Shown here piece after piece: positions 39,126 to 46,505 of a stretch of DNA of 64,000 nucleotides (the first letter of the stretch is position 1; each line of letters starts with the position of its first letter). The notes under the pieces are model-generated. The model saw only the letters and a program-made list of their open reading frames with translations, made no database searches and was not told the DNA's origin. The stretch lies in NCBI GenBank assembly GCA_965215145.1, contig OZ244038.1, forward strand, positions 1,426,001 to 1,490,000, written 5' to 3'. The position numbers and the translations under genes are program-made. This stretch comes from G965215145 sp965215145. Lineage in GTDB: Bacteria > Bacteroidota > Rhodothermia > Rhodothermales > JANQRZ01.

Positions 39126-40706
39126 TCAGACGGGGGGGTGAGCAGCGGGGGCTGCGACGGCGCGCGTCCGGGTCGGCCGGTTCGTCAGCACGAACGACGC
39201 CGCGAGCGTCGCCACGACCCAGAAGACGGGGATCGCCACGGGCAGCCACTCGAACCCGTCGATGGTGTAGTCCGAGCCGTAGAGCCCGCCCGTGAGGTCG
39301 TCGTAGAGCGTGAACCCGATCACGGTGGCGAGGACGGCGGGGATGACGAGCTTCACCATCCAGTCGAACCACGGGCCGAGTCGGAACTTCGAGTGCTCGT
39401 TGATGAAGGCGCGGAGGTTCGCCGCCCCCATCACCCACCCGATCAGGAGGCACTCGACGAGGCCGCCGATGAGGAGGCTGTAGCGGAAGACCCAGTGGTC
39501 CACGATGTCGAGCATCGTGAAGCCGAGGACGCCGTTCGAGTTGAGGTCGGGGTCCACGATGTAGGGGAGCGCGAGGGCCAGCGAGCCGACGATGCCCGGC
39601 GCCATCACCATCGCGAGCGCCCGCCGGCGGGAGATCCCGAGCTTGTCGATCAGCGGGGACGCCACGCCCTCCACCAGCGAGACCGCGCTCGTGATGCCGG
39701 CGATGACGAGGAGGAAGAAGAACGCCACCCCGAACAGCTTCACCCCGAACGGGAACGCCGCGATGCCCTGGGGGATCACGAAGAACGAGAGCGAGAGCGT
39801 GCCGCCGGCCGGGATCACCGAGAGCGCGAAGAGCATGGCGAAGATGGCGATCCCGGCGATGTACTCGAACCCGCAGTTCATGAACGAGACGACGAGGGAG
39901 TTGTTGACCTGGTCGGCGTCGCGGGGGAGGTAGCTCGCGTAGGCCGTCATCGTGCCGAGCCCGAGCGAGAGCGAGAAGAACATCTGGGCGAAGGCGCCCT
40001 GCCACACGTTCACGTCCCAGATCGCGTCGAAGTTGGGGGTGAAGAGGTAGAGCACGCCGTCGAGCCCGCCGGGCAGCGTGAGCCCGCGCACGATGAGGCC
40101 GATCATGAACAGCCACATCAGCGGGACGAACACGCGCACGGCGGCCTCGATGGTCTTCGTCCCGCGCCACAGGATCAGCACCGTCAGCACCCACACCGCC
40201 GCGACGGACAGCATCGGCCACCACGTCGCGATCAGCCCGAAGAAGTAGACCGTGGCGTCGGGGCCGTCGGTGGGCTCCAGGAGCGGCGTGAACGGCGCCA
40301 CGGCGGGGTCCGTCAGCAGCCCCCCGAAGGCGCCGAAGAGCATGGCGAGCGCCCAGCCGAGGATGGTGATGTAGTAGGTCGTGATGAAGAGCGCGCTGGA
40401 GGTCGTCCACCACCCGGCGTACTCCCCCTTCTTGCCGACGACCTCCCGCATCGCCACGGGGAACGAGCGCCCCGTCCGGGTGCCGAGGCTGAACTCCACG
40501 ATCATCACCGGGAGCCCGAGCACGAACAGCGCGAGGAAGTACGGGAGGTAGAACGCGCCGCCGCCGTACTGGTAGGCGTTCGACGCGAAGAAGACGATGT
40601 TGCCGAGGCCGATGGCCGAGCCGCTGGCGGCGAGGATGAAGCCGAGCCGCGACTTCCACGCGCCGCGCGGGGCGGCAGCGCCAGCTTCGGGGTGCGATTG
40701 TGCCAC
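39126..40706 (-). CDS. neurotransmitter:sodium symporter (SNF) family transporter
   Basis: This 526-residue LeuT-fold transporter moves amino acids or related solutes with Na+. Eleven or twelve helices are visible. The sodium-site motif is LAASGSAIGLGNIVFFASNA in helix 1. Helix 6 reads FAQMFFSLSLGLGTMTAYAS, and AYASYLPRDADQVNNSLVVS follows. GTG 40706 (VAQSHPEAG) is chosen because it lies 38 bases after a TAGCTTGC box and leaves the expected short cytoplasmic N-terminus. Two small envelope-protein genes follow with near-zero spacing. Substrate cannot be predicted. Confidence 0.93.
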   Translation of the reverse strand: MAQSHPEAGAAAPRGAWKSRLGFILAASGSAIGLGNIVFFASNAYQYGGGAFYLPYFLALFVLGLPVMIVEFSLGTRTGRSFPVAMREVVGKKGEYAGWWTTSSALFITTYYITILGWALAMLFGAFGGLLTDPAVAPFTPLLEPTDGPDATVYFFGLIATWWPMLSVAAVWVLTVLILWRGTKTIEAAVRVFVPLMWLFMIGLIVRGLTLPGGLDGVLYLFTPNFDAIWDVNVWQGAFAQMFFSLSLGLGTMTAYASYLPRDADQVNNSLVVSFMNCGFEYIAGIAIFAMLFALSVIPAGGTLSLSFFVIPQGIAAFPFGVKLFGVAFFFLLVIAGITSAVSLVEGVASPLIDKLGISRRRALAMVMAPGIVGSLALALPYIVDPDLNSNGVLGFTMLDIVDHWVFRYSLLIGGLVECLLIGWVMGAANLRAFINEHSKFRLGPWFDWMVKLVIPAVLATVIGFTLYDDLTGGLYGSDYTIDGFEWLPVAIPVFWVVATLAASFVLTNRPTRTRAVAAPAAHPPV

Positions 40707-40744
40707 AGGGGCGAGGGCTGGTGTTGAGAATCGGCGAGCGCTGC

Positions 40745-40752
40745 GCAAGCTA
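40745..40752 (-). promoter_or_regulatory. promoter box TAGCTTGC before SNF transporter
   Basis: Minus-strand TAGCTTGC lies 38 bases before the GTG at 40706. Confidence 0.4.
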
Positions 40753-40805
40753 CGGCAGGAGGGTGGAGTGGGAGGGGAGGGTGGAAGGGGAGGTGTGGCA
40801 TCGAG

Positions 40806-40910
40806 GTAGGGGCGAAGCACCCGCCGCGTGCGTCGCGCCGCCTCCAGTCGAGCGCCGAGTGCGAGGACTCCGGCGAGCCGGTCGGGTCGGTGCGGGTGCT
40901 TCGCCCCTCC
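40806..40910. repeat. inverted repeat with GTAGGGGC arm and 67-bp loop
   Basis: GGGGCGAAGCACCCGC (40809-40824) and its exact complement GCGGGTGCTTCGCCCC (40892-40907) are preceded by GTA and followed by TCC. The family's constant arm is present, but the core is expanded to 67 bp. It fills most of the SNF-EamA gap. Confidence 0.6.
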
Positions 40911-40918
40911 GTCCCCTC

Positions 40919-41830
40919 TCACCCCCGCCGCGCCACCGCCAGCACGCCGCCGACGATGACGGCCGCGCCGAGCAGGCTCCACACGTCCGGCCGCGTGCCG
41001 AACACCAGCGCCCCCCAGCCGAAGGCGAACACGATCTGGAGGTACCCCACGGCCGTCGCCCGCCCGGCCGCCTCCAGGTGGAGCCCGCGCGTGAGGAACA
41101 CCTGCGCCGTCTGCGTCGCCGCGCCGACGACGAGGAGGTAGGCCCACTCGGCCGGCGTCGGCGTCTCCAGGATGGGGAGGGCGAGCGGCAGCGTGAGTGC
41201 GAGCCCGATGGCCGAGAACCAGTAGATCACCACCAGCGGGTGGTCCGTCGCGCGGAGCTTGCGGACGAACACGTAGGCCACGCCCGAGAGCACCGCGCTC
41301 ACGAGGGCCGCCGCGACGGCAACGCCCGGCAGGCTCGCCCCGCCGAAGAGGAGGGCCGGCTTCGCCACGAGCAGCGTCCCCCCGATGCTCGCTGCCATCC
41401 CGAGCCAGACCACGCGGCCGGAGCGCTCGCGGAGGAAGTACGCCGCGATCAGCGCCGTCCACATCGGCGAGGTGTACTGGAGCGTCGTGACGTCGCCGAG
41501 GGGGAGCTCGGTGATGGCGTAGTAGAACAGGCTCAGCGCCACGAACCCCGAGACGCTGCGGCCGACGAGCGCGCGGCGGTCGGTGCCGGCGGCGGAGAGC
41601 CCGGCGCGGCGGAGCATCACGTGCGTCGCCGCAAGCATGACGACGTAGCGGGCCAGCACGATCTGCATGCTCGGCAGCCCCTGCCCGGCCAGCTTCACGA
41701 ACAGGCTCATCACGCTGAAGAAGAACGCGGCCCCGACCATGTAGCGGAGGCCGAGCGGGACCTGGCGGGCGCGGGCGAGCGGGGACAACCGGCGGGAGGG
41801 GGAGGGCCGGAGGGGCGAGGCGCCCGGCAC
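40919..41830 (-). CDS. EamA/DMT-family permease
   Basis: This 303-residue membrane protein has ten predicted helices in two EamA repeats (for example YMVGAAFFFSVMSLFVKLAG, and GVAVAAALVSAVLSGVAYVF in the second half). It also has the family-typical TLQYTSPMWTALIAAYFLRE and AVGYLQIVFAFGWGALVFG. Such proteins export metabolites; the substrate is unknown. The only start before the first helix is GTG 41830; a short N-terminal region rich in S, R and P may mean a later start such as a GTG near residue 24. It stands alone on the minus strand. Confidence 0.9.
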   Translation of the reverse strand: MPGASPLRPSPSRRLSPLARARQVPLGLRYMVGAAFFFSVMSLFVKLAGQGLPSMQIVLARYVVMLAATHVMLRRAGLSAAGTDRRALVGRSVSGFVALSLFYYAITELPLGDVTTLQYTSPMWTALIAAYFLRERSGRVVWLGMAASIGGTLLVAKPALLFGGASLPGVAVAAALVSAVLSGVAYVFVRKLRATDHPLVVIYWFSAIGLALTLPLALPILETPTPAEWAYLLVVGAATQTAQVFLTRGLHLEAAGRATAVGYLQIVFAFGWGALVFGTRPDVWSLLGAAVIVGGVLAVARRG

Positions 41831-41935
41831 CCGCCCCGGCGGTGGGCGGTTCGGGAGCCAGGGCGGTTTCGGCGGGGCTTCACGGCGGGGTCACGTCCCG
41901 GCGGCCCGGCTTGCGGGGTGGGTAACGCATGTGCG

Positions 41936-41943
41936 TACCTTCG
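41936..41943 (+). promoter_or_regulatory. promoter box TACCTTCG before M14 peptidase
   Basis: TACCTTCGG lies 33 bases before ATG 41977, with TTGCGG about 19 bases further upstream as a possible partner element. Confidence 0.5.
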
Positions 41944-41976
41944 GCCGCCCCTGGCCCCCTCAACCCTCGCCGTCGT

Positions 41977-44412
41977 ATGCGCATCGCCACCCTGCTCTTG
42001 ATCTCAACGCTGGCACTGGGATGGTTCGCCGCCCCGCCGCTGTCGGCGCAGTCCTCGTCGTCGGCTGAGCAAGCGCGCTACAGCGAGGTCCACATCGCCC
42101 TCCCCGAGCGCGCGGCGCTGGCCGAGGTCGCCGCGCACGTCGGGCTCGACCACGTCGACATCCAGAAGTCGGCTGCCGGCTGGGTGGCGGTGACGGTGCT
42201 GAACGAGGCCGAGATCGAGCGGCTCCGGGGCGCGGGCTACGCCTTCGAGGTGACGGTGCCGGACCTCGCGGCGGCGGTCGCCGCCCGCACCGGCGTCCCG
42301 GCGGCCTCGCGTGGGAGCGGCTTCGGATTCGGCTCGATGGGCGGGTACTACACCTACGACGAGGTCGTCGCCAAGCTCGACGAGATGCGCGCCGACTACC
42401 CGAACCTCGTCTCCGAGAAGGTCTCGATCGGGCAGACGTGGGAGGGCCGCGACCTCTGGGTCGTCCGCCTCTCCGACAACCCCGACGTGGACGAGCCGGA
42501 GCCGGAGGTGCTCTACACCGCGCTCCACCACGCCCGCGAGCCGCAGAGCATGGCGACCGTCGTCTACACCATGTTCTGGCTGCTCGAGAACTACGGGACG
42601 AGCCCCGCCGCGACGGCCCTCCTCGACAACCGCGAGCTCTACTTCCTCCCCGTCCTCAACCCCGACGGCTACGTCTACAACGAGACGACGAACCCCAACG
42701 GCGGCGGCTTCTGGCGGAAGAACCGCCGCGTCAACGGCGGCGGCTCGCGCGGCGTCGACCTCAACCGCAACTACGCCTACGAGTGGGGCTACGACAACTC
42801 CAGCACGTCGAGCAACCCGAGCTCCGACGTGTACCGCGGGCCGGCGCCGTTCTCCGAGCAGGAGACGGAGGCCCTCCGGCAGTGGCTCCAGACCCGCGAG
42901 ATCCGCGCCGCCTTCAACTACCACTCGTACAGCGACGTCCTACTCCACCCATGGGGCTACGACTTCAACCTGTTCACCCCGGACCACGACCTCTTCACGC
43001 TGGCCTCGGCGCGGCTGACGCGGCAGAACAGGTACCCCTACGGCACCGCCGCCAACGTGCTCTACCCCGCCAACGGCGACTCCGACGACTGGATGTACGG
43101 GGAGCAGGGCGAGAAGGCGAAGATCTTCGCGTGGACGCCGGAGGTCGGCAGCTTCTTCGACGGGTTCTGGCCCTCGCAGAGCCGGGTCGTGCCGCTCGCC
43201 GGGAAGAACCTCAACGCGAACCTCACGCTCGCGTGGCTCACCGGCGCCTACCCGCAGGCCGTGGCCTCCGTCATCGAGGAGGGCCGCGAGGGCGGGACCG
43301 GCTACCTCGACCCGGGCGAGCCCGGCCTCGCCCACGTGACGCTCCAGAACGTCGGCCTCGAAGGAGCCGTGGGCGCCCGCGCTCGCATCGTCTCGACGGA
43401 CCCCGCGCTCCCCGTCACGCCCGGCCCCTGGAGCGCGCCGTTCGACCTCGCCGTGCAGGCCGAAATCGAGCTGCCGCCGCTCACGTTCACCGTGGGGGAG
43501 GACGCCACGCTCGGGCTGCAGACGGGTCTCGTCGTCGAACTGGAGGTCGACGGGGCCGTGCTGACGAGCCCGCTGGCGGCGTTCGCGCTCGGCACCCCGA
43601 CCGTCGCCTTCGCCGACGCGCTCGACGACCTCGACGGCTGGCAGCCCGGCGGTTGGGGCCTCACCGACACCGCCGCCTCCGCGCCGACGGCCGCCACGGA
43701 CAGCCCCTCCGGCAGCTACGCCGACGACGCCGACACGACGCTCCGCCTTGCCGCGCCCTTCGACCTCTCGGGTGCCGAGGGCCCCGTGCTCCGCTTCCGC
43801 GCCCGCTGGGCCGTCGAGGCGGGCTGGGACTTCGTGCAGGTCCGCGCCTCCGCCGACGGCGCGACGTGGACGCCGCTCGCCGGCCGCTTCACCCGGCTCG
43901 GCTCCGGCTCCGGCGTGCAGACCGAGGGCGAGCCCGGCTACGACGGCCAGCAGACCACCTGGGTCGAGGAGGAGGTCGACCTCGGCGCCTTCGCCGGCGA
44001 GCCGGAGGTGCTCGTCGAGTTCCGCCTCCGCTCCGACGGCGGCGTCACCGACGACGGGTTCTACGTCGACGACGTCGAGCTCGTGACCTTCCGCGACGGC
44101 AACACCGTCTCCTCCGAGCCGGAGGCCGGCGCCACGAGCTTTGCCCTCGACGCCCCGTTCCCGAACCCCGTCCGCGACGGCGCCACGCTGACGTTCGCGC
44201 TGGCGGAGGCCGGCGAGACGACGCTCGACGTGTACGACACCCTCGGCCGCCGCGTGGAGCGGGTGGTGAAGGGCGTGCGGACGGCGGGCCGGCACACCAT
44301 TCGCTGGGACGGCCGCGACGCCGCCGGGGCGCCCGTCGCCTCGGGGCTCTACGTGGTCGAGCTCCGCAGCGGCCCGCACCGGGCGGCGCAGCGCCTCACC
44401 GTCCTGCGCTAA
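41977..44412 (+). CDS. secreted M14 zinc carboxypeptidase with C-terminal sorting domain
   Basis: This 811-residue exported peptidase has a signal peptide of about 24 residues (ending LSAQ), a propeptide, then the M14 catalytic domain. The zinc motif is LHHAREPQSMATVVY (H and E). FLPVLNPDGYVYNE, GVDLNRNYAYEWGYD, AFNYHSYSDVLLHPWGYD (zinc His) and FAWTPEVGSFFDGFWP (general-base Glu) follow. After it come beta domains and a MAM/jelly-roll-like region around residues 550-710. The C-terminal 85 residues, ALDAPFPNPVRDGATLTF through ASGLYVVELRSG, form a type-A sorting domain like T9SS cargo of Bacteroidota/Rhodothermota. It is probably exported to the cell surface to digest peptides. Confidence 0.95.
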   Translation: MRIATLLLISTLALGWFAAPPLSAQSSSSAEQARYSEVHIALPERAALAEVAAHVGLDHVDIQKSAAGWVAVTVLNEAEIERLRGAGYAFEVTVPDLAAAVAARTGVPAASRGSGFGFGSMGGYYTYDEVVAKLDEMRADYPNLVSEKVSIGQTWEGRDLWVVRLSDNPDVDEPEPEVLYTALHHAREPQSMATVVYTMFWLLENYGTSPAATALLDNRELYFLPVLNPDGYVYNETTNPNGGGFWRKNRRVNGGGSRGVDLNRNYAYEWGYDNSSTSSNPSSDVYRGPAPFSEQETEALRQWLQTREIRAAFNYHSYSDVLLHPWGYDFNLFTPDHDLFTLASARLTRQNRYPYGTAANVLYPANGDSDDWMYGEQGEKAKIFAWTPEVGSFFDGFWPSQSRVVPLAGKNLNANLTLAWLTGAYPQAVASVIEEGREGGTGYLDPGEPGLAHVTLQNVGLEGAVGARARIVSTDPALPVTPGPWSAPFDLAVQAEIELPPLTFTVGEDATLGLQTGLVVELEVDGAVLTSPLAAFALGTPTVAFADALDDLDGWQPGGWGLTDTAASAPTAATDSPSGSYADDADTTLRLAAPFDLSGAEGPVLRFRARWAVEAGWDFVQVRASADGATWTPLAGRFTRLGSGSGVQTEGEPGYDGQQTTWVEEEVDLGAFAGEPEVLVEFRLRSDGGVTDDGFYVDDVELVTFRDGNTVSSEPEAGATSFALDAPFPNPVRDGATLTFALAEAGETTLDVYDTLGRRVERVVKGVRTAGRHTIRWDGRDAAGAPVASGLYVVELRSGPHRAAQRLTVLR

Positions 44413-44920
44413 GATCCTGCGCGCCGCCGGGCTCCGGCGGCACGTCCTCGAACACGGCATCCACGACGCCCCCGCCGCACCTTCGCGGCGGGGGCGCCGC
44501 GTTGGACCCGCCGCCAAATCCCGCCGTGTGGACGGCGCCGAAGGCGCTCCGCCGCACCTTCCGCTCGATCACCTCGCGGATGATGGCCCGCGTCGGCGGC
44601 AGCAGGCCGAGGAAGCCCACGAGGTCGGTGAGCACGCCGGGGGTGAGCAGGAACGCGGCCGAGACGAGGATGATGAGGCCGTCCGTCAGTTCGCGGCCCG
44701 GCAGCCCGCCGGAGGTCAGGCGGCCCTGGAAGCGCGCCCACGCGCTGAGCCCCTCGCGCTGCGCCAGCCACGTCCCCACGAGCGCCGTCAGCGCGATCAG
44801 CCCGACGGTGGGCCAGAACCCGATCCGCCCGCCGAGCCACACCAACAGCGCCAGTTCGACGATGGGGACGAGGGTGAACAGCAGCAGCAGGCGGCCGAAG
44901 AGGGAGCGGGGGGCGGGCAT
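44396..44920 (-). CDS. fxsA: FxsA family inner-membrane protein
   Basis: This 174-residue membrane protein matches FxsA, named for suppressing exclusion of phage T7 by F in E. coli. Helices are seen at LLLLFTLVPIVELALLVWLG and FWPTVGLIALTALVGTWLAQ, and there is the conserved GLIILVSAAFLLTPGVLTDL. The C-terminal 50 residues are Gly/Pro-rich and contain a strong hairpin (arms CGCCCCCGCCGC/GCGGCGGGGGCG, 44467-44496). ATG 44920 is used; a longer open frame upstream runs into a tandem repeat. It overlaps the M14 gene 3' end by 17 bases in convergent orientation. Confidence 0.9.
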   Translation of the reverse strand: MPAPRSLFGRLLLLFTLVPIVELALLVWLGGRIGFWPTVGLIALTALVGTWLAQREGLSAWARFQGRLTSGGLPGRELTDGLIILVSAAFLLTPGVLTDLVGFLGLLPPTRAIIREVIERKVRRSAFGAVHTAGFGGGSNAAPPPRRCGGGVVDAVFEDVPPEPGGAQDLSAGR

Positions 44921-44977
44921 ACGGGCTTGGGCAGCGTGACCGGGTAGAACGCGCCCGCGTCCCGAAAGCTTCCGCCC

Positions 44978-45027
44978 TCGGGTCCCCAGGCTTTCATCAG
45001 TATCGGGTCCCCAGGCTTTCATCAGTA
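44978..45027. repeat. 25-bp perfect tandem duplication
   Basis: The 25-base unit beginning TCGGGTCCCCAGGCTTTCAT occurs twice back to back (44978-45002 and 45003-45027). The second copy contains the stop codon of the broken outer-membrane protein gene. No spacers, so not CRISPR. Confidence 0.9.
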
Positions 45028-45675
45028 GAGGTGAGCCACCAAGCCGCCGCCAAGCGCGAGCCCGAACTCGCGTGCGTTCGCGTCGAACGAGAGGCCCGGC
45101 TCGAGGGCGAACGTGAGGTCTCCAACCCGCCGGCTGAGGGCGAGCCCCGCGACCACGCTCAGAGCGGCTCCCGAAGTGAGCCCTCCACCCTCACCGAGCG
45201 CGAAGGCGATGGCAGCGTCGAGGGTGGGCGCAACCACATGGCGGGATGAGGGGTCGAGATCGCGGCCCGCGCCGAGGGTGACATAGAAAGCGGTGCCGTA
45301 GTCGGAGCGGCCTTCGGGCGCAACACGCTCCACGCGCACGAACTGAAGCCCGGCGCCCAGCTTCCCGAAACCCGGCGAGCCGCCGGGAGACTCGATAAAG
45401 AGGTTGACGTAAGGGCCTATATTTCTCACTTCGAACTCGACCCTACCGATCTCGTCATCTACGCTCTCGAAGGAAAACAGCACTTAGGAGAATCCCACGT
45501 CCGCGCCGGCCACGTGGACCACGGCCGTATAGGCGGGTCCGCCGGCGGACCCGCCCCGCGCGTACCCCCCGAAGGCCCCAAAGCCGCCGCTGCCGTCGCG
45601 GTGATACACGCCCTGTGCCGCGACGGGCACCGTGAGCCCCGTGATAACAAGACCGGGAGCAAGGAAACGAGGCAT
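45022..45675 (-). pseudogene. outer-membrane barrel protein gene interrupted by an in-frame stop
   Basis: From ATG 45675 a frame runs through a signal peptide (FLAPGLVITGLTVPVAAQG) and a glycine-rich segment to HVAGADVGFS, then TAA at 45486-45484. The very next codon continues in the same frame (VLFSFESVDDEIGRVEFEV) for 153 codons with beta-barrel-like strands (FVRVERVAPEGRSDYGTAFY, LTFALEPGLSFDANAREFGL) and ends in AHLY, a barrel-like aromatic terminus. One CAA-to-TAA change would explain it. The downstream part could restart at GTG 45483 but would lack an export signal. It lies just beyond the tRNA-Lys terminator. Confidence 0.75.
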
Positions 45676-45704
45676 GGGGGGAGCGAGTGCAGCGATGCAA
45701 CGGA

Positions 45705-45735
45705 AAAAGCCCGACCCTGCACGGGTCGGGCTTTT
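45705..45735 (-). terminator. intrinsic terminator after tRNA-Lys
   Basis: AAAAGCCCGACCC and GGGTCGGGCTTTT form a 13-bp perfect stem with T tracts on either strand, so it can act in both directions. It lies 5 bases beyond the tRNA 3' end. Confidence 0.92.
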
Positions 45736-45739
45736 GGGG

Positions 45740-45813
<74 letters not shown>

Positions 45814-45816
45814 CCT

Positions 45817-45824
45817 GCAATATA
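45817..45824 (-). promoter_or_regulatory. promoter box TATATTGC of tRNA-Lys
   Basis: Minus-strand TATATTGC ends 4 bases before the mature tRNA 5' end, so the transcript may begin very near position 1. It differs from the classical promoter of tRNA-Gly. Confidence 0.5.
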
Positions 45825-45876
45825 AGCGGCCTCCCGGCGCGGGCGCGTTGAATCGTGCTTGAAGGGGGCCGCCGTC

Positions 45877-46353
45877 TCACTGGCAGATGTCGTCTGGGCA
45901 GGCGAGGGGGCGGGCGAGCGGGGCGCTCCGCTTCTGGGCCTGCTCGCGGGCGCGGAACACGTGGGCGTGCATGGCCCCCAGCGCCTCAGGCTCGATGGCG
46001 AGGGCGACGCGGGCCTGCTCCAGCATCATCGGCTCGCCGGGCTCGATCTCCCCGTCGGCGAGGGCCACGTCCACGAGGTTCAGCATGAGGCTGTGCCGGG
46101 TGGGCGCGTCGGCGTCGCGGAAGTAGTCGAGGCAGGTCTGGAGGGCGGGCGGCGCGATGCTCAGCGCGAAGGCCCGCTCGCGGGCGCCCTCGGAGAGGCC
46201 GGAGAGGTCGAAGGCCTCGAGGATCTGCTCGCTCTCGGCCTCGTCGATCCGGTCGTCGGCGGCGGCGACGGCGAAGAGGGCGCCGTAGAAGGCGAGTTGC
46301 TCCTGCTCGGAGAGGCCGGAGAGGTCGAGGGTGTCGGTGGTGAGGTCGGCCAT
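45877..46353 (-). CDS. TerB-like domain protein
   Basis: This 158-residue acidic protein has the TerB/tellurite-resistance-like all-helical fold. LAFYGALFAVAAADDRIDEA carries the typical acidic (possibly metal-binding) end of the first helix, followed by ESEQILEAFDLSGLS. The second repeat is LNLVDVALADGEIEPGEPMM. The C-terminal tail ends in a Cys-containing ACPDDICQ. No export signal. Such proteins are found in stress and envelope contexts; the role here is unknown. ATG 46353 follows a TATCTTCG box by 56 bases. It is divergent from the E1 dehydrogenase gene. Confidence 0.82.
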   Translation of the reverse strand: MADLTTDTLDLSGLSEQEQLAFYGALFAVAAADDRIDEAESEQILEAFDLSGLSEGARERAFALSIAPPALQTCLDYFRDADAPTRHSLMLNLVDVALADGEIEPGEPMMLEQARVALAIEPEALGAMHAHVFRAREQAQKRSAPLARPLACPDDICQ

Positions 46354-46409
46354 TGGAGAGGGGTCGGGCGGCAGGGGGACGTGGCGAAGTGAGGCGGGTA
46401 ACGAAGCGG

Positions 46410-46417
46410 CGAAGATA
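46410..46417 (-). promoter_or_regulatory. promoter box TATCTTCG before TerB-like gene
   Basis: Minus-strand TATCTTCGCCG in the divergent gap 46354-46505. Confidence 0.5.
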
Positions 46418-46474
46418 CGAGGGGGCAGAACGCGCGGAGGGCAGGCACCGGCCGGGCTCGCTCCGTCGCCGTCG

Positions 46475-46482
46475 TAGCTTCG
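46475..46482 (+). promoter_or_regulatory. promoter box TAGCTTCG before E1 dehydrogenase
   Basis: TAGCTTCGC lies 23 bases before ATG 46506; identical in core to the topA box. Confidence 0.5.
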
Positions 46483-46505
46483 CGCCCCCATCCGATGCCC
46501 CCTCG

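Noticed and set aside
44467..44496. Strong GC hairpin as terminator of the M14 gene
   Set aside because: It lies inside the fxsA coding end and has no T tract; it may slow transcription but I do not call it.
44978..45027. Possible CRISPR repeats
   Set aside because: Only two copies directly abutting, with no spacer; a tandem duplication.
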